DNA from: Hepsetus odoe
Lineage: Eukaryota > Chordata > Actinopteri > Characiformes > Hepsetidae
Assembly (NCBI GenBank): GCA_017165825.1
Contig: CM029368.1
Coordinates: 646,720-710,719 of the forward strand
Reading direction: 5' to 3'
Length of the DNA: 64,000 nt
Shown: positions 56,768-64,000 of the stretch, in pieces
How the letters are laid out: each line of letters begins with the position of its first letter
Position numbering within the stretch: the first letter of the stretch is position 1
Notes under the pieces: model-generated
The model's database searches: none
The model's input: the letters and a program-made list of their open reading frames with translations, nothing else
Told to the model about the DNA's origin: nothing
Translations under genes and position numbers: made by a program

Positions 56768-57340
56768 ACACTGGCTGTTCATTTCATTCATTTGCCTAGA
56801 ACTGTTCTACAGGTTCCTGAGACTTTAGGATTTGAAAGTAGAGTTCTGCTCTAAGGAGCCGGGGGATGATCTAGTACATTTCAGTTCACATGGATTAAAA
56901 GACTAAACATGAACACTGTAAGTCTGACAATGGAGTCTACAGATGGTATCCGTGTTCAATTTGATGAAAAACTGAGTCAGATGAGCTTTCTGACCAACAT
57001 CTGATAAAAGTACCAAGGATGTGCTGTAATGTTGGGTCTCTGTGGTTCTATTTTACAGTTGCATTCCACAAAGTATGACTAGACTGTGTTAAAACGGCAA
57101 GCTCTTCTGTTACTGGTCTTCAGTGGTGCTTTAATATGCACCAGTACCTGCTTCCATCAGCTGGACCAAATGAGGACTTCTGTTTGATGGCTGGAAATAT
57201 GCTTATAAAATGAGATCTAAAGATATAAAACAGGTGGAATGTCAGCCTGACTGCTGTTAAAACTGTGGCTGTTGGTATGGGAACATCAGAGGAGCTTTAA
57301 ATTGTGGGTGATGCTGTGATCTGTAGTGTGAGCTGGGAGC
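56768..57340. other. Intergenic, nothing recognised
   Basis: Mixed sequence between the TFIIIA-like gene and an RTE fragment. No upstream STAC exon is visible here. Confidence 0.4.
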
Positions 57341-57344
57341 AGGT

Positions 57345-57668
57345 AGACCTTTAAAGAGCTGGATTTCTGCCCTGGAGAGGGATGAATGTGAGTAGGATAG
57401 ACAGACTACAAGCGTGACTGAAATTGAGGGCAACACTGGGGAGGATGGAGGGAGTAGAGGAGCAGAAGGGGGAGGAGTTTAAATCCTGTATCAGCATTCA
57501 GTGAGCGTGGAAGAGAGTGCAGGCAGGTTGGAATGGGTGGAGAAGTGACAGGAGTGATCTGTGACAGATGGGCACCAGCAGAGTGAAAGGGAAGATTTAC
57601 AGGACAGTAGTGAGACCAGCTATGTTATACGTGATGGTGAAGATGGAGGTGTCAGAACAATAAAGAAT
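57345..57668 (+). mobile_element. RTE LINE fragment
   Basis: GTGACAGGAGTGATCTGTGA, ACAGGACAGTAGTGAGACCA and GCTATGTTATACG (RPAMLY-type word) show the RTE C-terminal region in plus orientation, with many stops. Confidence 0.75.
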
Positions 57669-57959
57669 GATTTCCAGAATGAATGTCAACACCCTCGCTG
57701 CTCCAATCATGCACATGCGATTCTGTGATGTTTATTTGCTGTATTGTGTGTTTGGGGAAATTCTGTTTTTAAAGCGTCCCAGCTGTAAACACACTTTATA
57801 AAGTGTACCGCAGTGAGCCTGAGCCTGCACTGTGTGAGAGAAAACCCTCTCAGTCCCTCAGGCTCGTCTGACAACACCGACAACCTAATTTTAGAAGTTT
57901 ATTTCATGCTGATACTTGAGACCATCTCCCTGGACATCCATTTACATTTTATCATGGAG

Positions 57960-58245
57960 TGTGTGTTTATGTGGTGGGGTTAGTGAAAATGTGTGTGTGT
58001 GTGTGCGCGCATATGTCGTCTGTGAGTTTCGAGTGGAAGGTCTGACCCTGTTTCCATGGTAATAAGTGAGTAGGTGTGTAAGGTTTGTTCATTTTTTCGT
58101 TAAGGCCTTCAGAGGGCGACAGTGAGTAACGTTTATTTGAAGTTAGGTTAATGAAAATGTGTGTACGCATGTGGTTGGGACATCCGTGAGGATGCTCTGT
58201 GAATTTTGATGCGGAAGTATGACCCTGTTTCCATGGTAATGATCT
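57960..58245 (+). repeat. Two-copy ~130-base repeat with X-box-like ends
   Basis: Two units each run from GTTARTGAAAATGTGTGT to GACCCTGTTTCCATGGTAAT (ends near 58064 and 58242). Between them lies one copy of the GGGCGACRGTGAG unit that is amplified at 60.3 kb. Confidence 0.75.
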
Positions 58246-58721
58246 TTGGAGCATGAAGGGGTGCAGAAAGGAAGAAGGGGATTTATTTTACTCTTGTCTG
58301 AGCTGCACAATGCCATCTGTGCTCTCTGTGAAAATCAGAAGCGCTGCAGACAATGTCCCGTACAAGGCTGTACTGTGTCTGTCTGGAGTTCAGGCCAGCA
58401 GGGGGACACGGTGAGCAGAATTATGAGGAGAATAATAGTATAAACAGACATGAAACAGGCTCACTTCTGAAGTGTCCATATTTGTCTTTCTGCTGCATCT
58501 AAAATAGCTTCTACTGATTTGGTTGTTTTGATTCAGTCATGAGCTCAGTTAAGAACCATTATCCTGATTTTATTTGACCTTTTAACTGTAAACAAATGTG
58601 ATTTTTTTTGTGCCAAAGTTAAGAGCAGTTCTGTTGTTGGTTCACTGATGGGTCTCCAGAGCCAGAATGAACATCTAATATAATTAAAACAACTTTATAT
58701 GCATTTAATATAAATTATTTG

Positions 58722-58926
58722 GGGCAGCACTGGTGTAGTTTAGGGAGAAGGACCTAGAATCAGAAGGGTTTGAAATTCCTGACCAGTAGGTTACCCTGAG
58801 GTTCCCTTGATCAAGGTGCCGTCCCCGTCACTGCTCCCTGCTGGACGGCGTGTGGGGGTTAAATACAGACGGTGAATTTGGTTGTGGTTCATTGTGTTTC
58901 ACAAATAGTGACACATTTCCACTTTC
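58722..58926 (+). mobile_element. tRNA-derived SINE, CACTTTCAC-tail family
   Basis: Head GGGGCAGCACTGGTGTAG, body GATCAAGGTGCCGTCCCCGT, tail ATTTCCACTTTCAC. Diverged. Confidence 0.7.
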
Positions 58927-59264
58927 ACTCAGAAAGGATCCAGAGTACTGTGTGAGTTCAGCTTTCACCAGTGTACCTCCAATCAAAGTGTCCGATCAAC
59001 AGAACGGAGGTCCTGAGGTCACCCTACCAGTGGACTCGAGGGGTATAAAGCTCCTGGATTTGACCTGTGAAGTTCTCTGGATGTGGCAAAAGCTGAGAAA
59101 CATCCACAGTTAATACTTTCGATCTCAGAAGACACGCTGAAGGAGCTGGTGGTCTACAAGCATTTAGACGTGAAGTCCATGTTGGCGTCTAAAACAGGAT
59201 TATATTCAGTTGTGTATAAATGGAGCAAAGTTATGAAAAATGATTGATGGCCTTCAGATCATAG

Positions 59265-59795
59265 AGTCCACAAGAAATAAAAACCAAAAACTGGAGGAAG
59301 AAAAAAACTAGAAGGAATAGGAGGATGAGAGTAAGATGAATAAGATAATGAAGAAGAAGGAGATGAAGAATGAAGAATGGGAGAAGGAGAAAAAGACAGA
59401 AGATGGAGAAGGTAGAGGAGACAGAAGAAAAGAAACAAAGGAGGAAGAAAATAATTAGGAGAGTGTAATAGAAGTGGAGGTGGAGGAGAGATGAAATAGG
59501 AGAAAAAGGAGATGATAAAGGATGAAAGGGAAGAAGGCGAAGAAAAAGACCGATGAAGGAAAGGAGAAAGAAGTAGTAGGAGGAGAAGACCGAAAAAGGA
59601 GAATATGAGAAAGCTGAAGGAGAAGTATTAGAAGATTGAGATGAAGAGATGAAGGAGATGACAATGAAGGAAAGGAAGAGGAAGACAGAAGAAGTGAAGG
59701 TTAATAAGGAAAAGATAAAGGAGAAGATGAAGAGCATGAGGAAGCAGGAGGAGGAAAGGAAGGAGTAGTTATTGGAAGGAAGAGTGTAAAGTAGA
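59265..59795 (+). repeat. ~530-base polypurine tract
   Basis: AG-only runs such as GGAGAAGAAGGAG and AGGAGATGAAGAATG, interrupted by few T and C bases. Serine/phenylalanine-rich minus-strand frames across it are artefacts. Confidence 0.9.
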
Positions 59796-60321
59796 AGTAG
59801 GCCAACACCGTGACCCCCAGACACTTATAGCTCCTCATACTCCAGAATAGACGACCCAGAAACGCTGGAGATGTTCTCCATTTTGCTCCTCAGTGTCCTC
59901 CCCCTCTATGTACGTACATCAAGGTTTGGACACAAACTCATAGCTCATTCATACCCCATTCTCTCAAACTTTTCTCTGGAAGCTTCATCCCACTTTCTCT
60001 CTGGTGAGAGACTCAGAAATGTTACTCATGGCCTGTGGTCGACTCTGACCTTGCAAACGAGGGTGCTGACATAATGCTCACATTAATCATCACCAGGTCG
60101 CTGATCTAGAACCTGAGCTGAATATTAACATGTGCAAATGTGACCCAGCATCAGAACACACAGCAAAAGTAAAAACAAAGAGCTAGTTTGAAAAACTTCC
60201 AGAGAAATCTAGATATTTTTAGGAGAAAATTGACTTTAGTAGCTTTCATTGTATAAACAATGCATGAACATTTATTATAAACGAGAGAAGGAAACAATAT
60301 ATCAGGGTATATTATATTTGA

Positions 60322-60870
60322 TGTCCTTTAGAGGGCGACGGTGAGGAACGTTTGTTTATTTGATGTTTAGTCCTTTAGAGGGCGACGGTGAGGAACGTTT
60401 GTTTATTTGATGTTTAGACCTTTAGAGGGCGACGGTGAGGAACGTTTGTTTATTTGATGTTTGGACCTTTAGAGGGCGACGGCGAGGAACGTTTGTTTAT
60501 TTGATGTTTAGACCTTTAGAGGGCGACGGTGAGGAACGTTTGTTTATTTGATGTTTACTCCTTTAGAGGGCGACGGTGAGGAACGTTTGTTTGTTTGATG
60601 TTTAGCCCTTTAGAGGGCGACGGTGAGGAACGTTTGTTTATTTGATGTTTAGACCTTTAGAGAGCGACGGTGAGGAACGTTTATTTGATGTTTAGTCCTT
60701 TAGAGGGCGACGGTGAGGAACGTTTATTTGATGTTTAGTCCTTTAGAGGGCGACGGTGAGGAACGTTTATTTGATGTTTAGTCCTTTAGAGGGTGACGGT
60801 GAGGAACGTTCGTTTGTTTGATGTTTAGTCCTTTAGAGGGCGACGGTGAGGAACGTTTGTTTGTTTGATG
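60322..60870 (+). repeat. 47-bp tandem array, about 12 units, with GAGGGCGACGGTGAGG core
   Basis: Units start CCTTTAGAGGGCGACGGTGA and continue GGAACGTTTGTTTATTTGAT. Most are 47 bases; those near the right end lack four bases. The array ends about 75 bases before the STAC exon at 60943. Confidence 0.95.
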
Positions 60871-60942
60871 TTACATTATAGTCACTTTCATTAACAGTAA
60901 CATTTCCTCGTTTTGTGTGCATGATTGTTTGCGTATGTTTAG

Positions 60943-61980
60943 GGTAAAAGTGGAGACAAAGTGGGCTTCTTCCCTGCTAATTTTGTTCAGCGAGTGCGTC
61001 CAGGTGAGCGGGTGTGGAAGGTCACTCAGGGTAACCATGGTAACCGACAGCTGGGTCACATGGCTGTTAAGGAAGATCAGGTAATAAAACCATGTGTGTA
61101 CTTTTTATACACACACACAAAAACATACATACACAAACATTGGCGGTACGTCACCAAAACCTGAACACAGGTGTTAAGCCGCACATGCAAAGTACTTTAG
61201 TTTTACTTTAAACAAAAACGATTGCATCACTTAGTGATTAACAACATTAAAGGAATTGTTCAGGAACAGTAGCGATGAATGAAAGGCAATAGTGACCAGC
61301 AAAGTGACCAAGTGGCTTCTACCTATAGTGCTCGTGAACATTGGGAAGAGGGAGTAATGGGCCAAGAATCCTCCTTTGCCTTTAATTAATGGCATTTACT
61401 AAAATGATATTATTGTTCGCCAACTCCTTCATGTCTCAAAACCCTGTATTATGATCCTGAAAGCTAGTTGGCCGATCCAGTACAGTAGCTAGCTGTATTT
61501 GGATTTTTTGCAAAACATTTTGGAAGAAATTCACAGAGGATACATTCTGCCTGCAAATTACATTTCATGGCGTGCACATGATGCAATTCATGTCTTCTTG
61601 CTCATGATTTGAGGAAGGGACCTGTAAAACACCCCCTACAGTTTCTGCAGGGTATTACAGTCTATGACGATGAGATTGTGGATATGAGTATTATAGAGCA
61701 TTAAAGCACTCTTTTGTACAAAACATTCTGTGGGGTATTATTAATTTATTTATTTTAAAAGATTTGTCATTGATGTCAGCTAGTATAGTTTCTATAGACT
61801 GATGAATACTCCAGTCCACATGTGAAATGTCTTTTTATAGTTTAACAAGTGAATAACTGTACCGTGTCTGTGGTCCTGTAGATCTGTGTGGGGAAGAAAG
61901 AAGACACTGAAGGATTTCTGAAGCTGTGCAGTGGGAAAAAACGAGGACTGGTGCCCACTGACTCTCTGGAGGAAATCTGA
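60943..61980 (+). CDS. stac2: STAC-family SH3 protein, last two exons (stac2-like), 5' exons not found
   Basis: Exon 60943-61080 (phase 0) encodes the second half of an SH3 domain and the linker: VGFFPANFVQRVRPGERVW, ending MAVKEDQ. Exon 61882-61980 encodes ICVGKKEDTEGF and SGKKRGLVPTDSLEEI, then the stop. STAC proteins carry a C1 domain and SH3 domains and bind the L-type calcium channel Cav1 II-III loop. VRPGE, ICVG and GKKRGLVP fit STAC2 better than STAC or STAC3, as far as I recall them. No C1 exon or first SH3 half-exon is seen before 60943, so the gene either spans the TFIIIA-like gene with distant 5' exons or is a partial copy. Both splice sites look normal and the frames are open. Confidence 0.75.
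61081..61881 (+). other. Intron of the STAC-family gene
   Basis: AT-rich, with no classified repeat apart from a short CA run at about 61106. Normal GTAATA donor and TCCTGTAG acceptor. Confidence 0.6.
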
Positions 61981-62039
61981 ACTTTTTAGACCAAGTCTCC
62001 CAACCTGAGTCAAACATTCTCAACCAATCACTTTACTCA

Positions 62040-62420
62040 ATGGAGAGACAATGGTGGGCCAGTAGTGATGCAACAGCAATGGCAGATCCAGGGTAGTCCA
62101 CCAGTGATCTAATGTGTACCCAATAGTAGTAACCCACTGACAACTCAACAGCGATCTAAAGGTGATTCAGCGACATCCTAATGCTAGCCCAGTGGCTAAT
62201 CAATGAGGATTTTATGGAAACCCAACAGTGACCCAAAGATCATCATTGCAACAAAACATCAAGTCAGTGGTGGCCTTATAGTAAGACAGCGGTGACTTAA
62301 TGGTTGCTCAGTGATTACCAGCAAGTACATCCCTTGGTAACCCACGAGTATCCCAGTGGAAGCCAACAGCTGCCCAATGGTGACCCAATGATGACCTTGT
62401 GGAGATCCACTGAATTTATG
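62040..62420 (+). repeat. Degenerate ~10-base tandem repeat, left block
   Basis: Short words CCCAGTGG, CAACAGTGACCC and CCAATGGTGACC recur about every ten bases. It resembles the block at 63050-63660. Confidence 0.7.
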
Positions 62421-63049
62421 GAACACTCTGAAGCAAGAACTTTTCAGAAACTGTGTTCTCATTTTAAAGCCTCACAAGAATCATGATTTCTCATCAATAG
62501 GTATCTGGAGACCATTCAGGAGACAGGATGTATATGCGTTGAGGATCAGAATGGGATTAGATTAGACAGTCTGAAGTGATTAGTTGGTGTCGTGTTCATG
62601 GTTGTGGATACACTCTGGCTCTTTTCATGCCATCTACGGGATGAAGTTCGCTGAAGATTTCCAGACAGATCCTGATGCAGGGGCTGGAATGAAAGTAGGG
62701 TGTATCAGCCAGCGTTTGAAATTAACACCCATCATGTGGGAATAAACTATGGGGTTTATGAATGATCATTTCACTCACCATCTTCAACTTCTCCAGACTC
62801 TAAACGACTGCCATGTAGTTGGACAACCTTAACAGAAGGCTGGTTAAAAATCTCATTCAGTCTCAGTTAAGAGAGTGATATTAGTTTAGCATGTTGTGTG
62901 AATGTTTACACAGTCAGAGTAGATTTAGTATTTTTATAAAATGGAGCTAATGTATAAATTTGTTTTCAGCTTGTCCAGCCATGGTCAGCTTAAATCGGAC
63001 CAGTGTTGCTATGTAGCAATTGCTATGCTAATATGGGGACTCTGTTGGG
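62421..63049. other. Intergenic, nothing firm
   Basis: Mixed sequence. AATAAA at 62741-62746 could be a late poly(A) signal for the STAC-family gene. Confidence 0.3.
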
Positions 63050-63660
63050 AACCCAACAGTGGATCAAAGGTAACAGTGACCCAGCAGTGACTCAGCATTG
63101 ACCTGACGCTAATCCAGCAGTAACCGAGCAGTCATCCAGCAATAATGTAATGGTAATTTAACGAAGATCCAACAGTGAAGTAAATTGATAGTGAAGGTGA
63201 AGTGAAAGTGACTGTTGGGAATTGTGAACACAGTAAACCACAACAAAACATATCTTCTATATTTAACCCACACACACGTCTAGCAGGGGACAGTCAATAT
63301 AGTTCCCCTGGGAGCAGCGATGGGGACGGTACGACGATCCAACCCAATAGTAACCCAACAGTTACCCAATAATTACTCAAGATAACCCAAACCTAGCCAA
63401 CATCTACCAGAAGGCAACCCAAAAGTGACCCAGTAGCAACCCAACAACAACCCAGTGATCCCTGGATGGTAATCCAACAGTGACCCAGTGATCCCTGGAT
63501 GGTAACCCAACAGCTGCCCAATGCTGATTCAGTGGTACCTCAACCACAAGCCATTGCTTTCCCCTTAGTAACCTACCAGTAACTGAATGTTCACTCAATG
63601 GTAACCCCCCAGTGACACCACAGTGACTCAATGGTAACACAACAGTCACCTACTGTACAC
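63050..63660 (+). repeat. Degenerate ~10-base tandem repeat, right block, split by a SINE
   Basis: CAGTGACCCAGCAGTGACTC and GTAACCCAACAGTTACCC-type words repeat irregularly. A SINE sits at 63196-63335. Confidence 0.75.
63196..63335 (-). mobile_element. tRNA-derived SINE, truncated
   Basis: Tail GAAGTGAAAGTGACTG on the plus strand, then TTTAACCCACACACACG and GGGGACGGTAC. It inserted into the decamer repeat. Confidence 0.7.
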
Positions 63661-64000
63661 CTAATGGTGTAGAGAAGATTGAGAGATGACTTACTGGATC
63701 TCTGGAATCCTCTGAACCCTTGAAGCTAGAAGTTATGGCCCTCTTCTTCTCATATAAATAATTTCTGACACAAAAACACACTCACACATCCAGTACGCCT
63801 GAGTGTCACTCTGTTGACCTTTCCTTGGTGTCCAACGTGAATAATTTAGGATGTTCCACGGAGTCTCATTACACTGAATGGGATTTTTATGGTTCTGTAA
63901 AAACTGCCGCTTGCGCTACTAAAGAGCACTTTTATGGGCGGATTCTGGACGAATCAATCAGGAAGAGTCACACTGGGCCAGGACCGGATTGTGAATCCAT
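63661..64000. other. Right edge of window, nothing recognised
   Basis: Unclassified sequence without a visible exon. Confidence 0.4.

Noticed and set aside
58246..58443. Cys-rich 65-codon frame upstream of the STAC exons
   Set aside because: Cysteine spacing does not match a C1 domain, and no acceptor gives a sensible exon.
58850..59113. 87-codon plus-strand frame
   Set aside because: Begins inside a SINE tail and shows no family resemblance.

Overview
The window looks like nuclear DNA of a ray-finned fish, probably an otophysan such as a catfish or characin; I cannot name the species. The reasons are split genes with GT-AG introns, vertebrate-type proteins, long CA/TG, GA and TCTG microsatellites, and fish-type repeats: tRNA-derived SINEs, an L2-clade LINE, RTE fragments and Tc1-like debris. 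Exon boundaries below were placed by hand from splice sites, reading phase and remembered family sequences. No alignment was run.

Layout. 521-8444 (+): complete nine-exon ankle1 (ankyrin repeats, LEM domain, GIY-YIG nuclease). 9-12 kb: repeats and a minisatellite. 12.3-16.7 kb (-): tbkbp1, with intact 3' exons (coiled coil, Ser/Pro-rich region, C-terminal zinc finger) and damaged-looking 5' exons. 17.7-19.7 kb: two degenerate minisatellites. 19.9-22.8 kb: a possible conserved element, a composite RTE/SINE block and a promoter-like patch with NRF1, paired CCAAT and CTCF motifs. 24882-42422 (-): complete 21-exon osbpl7 (PH domain, FFAT-like motif, sterol-binding ORD); its last intron holds an L2-clade LINE bounded by a target-site duplication. 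42.4-51.8 kb: intergenic DNA rich in SINEs, RTE pieces and a decayed Tc1-like element, with a candidate osbpl7 leader exon near 47.0 kb. 51839-56567 (+): complete nine-exon, nine-zinc-finger TFIIIA-like gene. 60943-61980 (+): the last two exons of a STAC-family gene, closest to stac2. The remainder is minisatellite and SINE debris.

The genes do not form one pathway. tbkbp1 and osbpl7 are close neighbours on human chromosome 17, with TBX21 between them; here I see no T-box sequence between them. ankle1 and the TFIIIA-like gene come from other human chromosomes, so the block is rearranged relative to human.

The most interesting non-genic signals are: a recurrent small hairpin built on TTCCACCTTAAA; a 47-bp tandem array with a CTCF-core-like word in each unit; a SINE family whose copies carry strong CTCF-like cores; a SINE family sharing its 3' tail with the L2 LINE; a three-copy unclassified dispersed repeat; and a hairpin element enclosing a 13-mer array.
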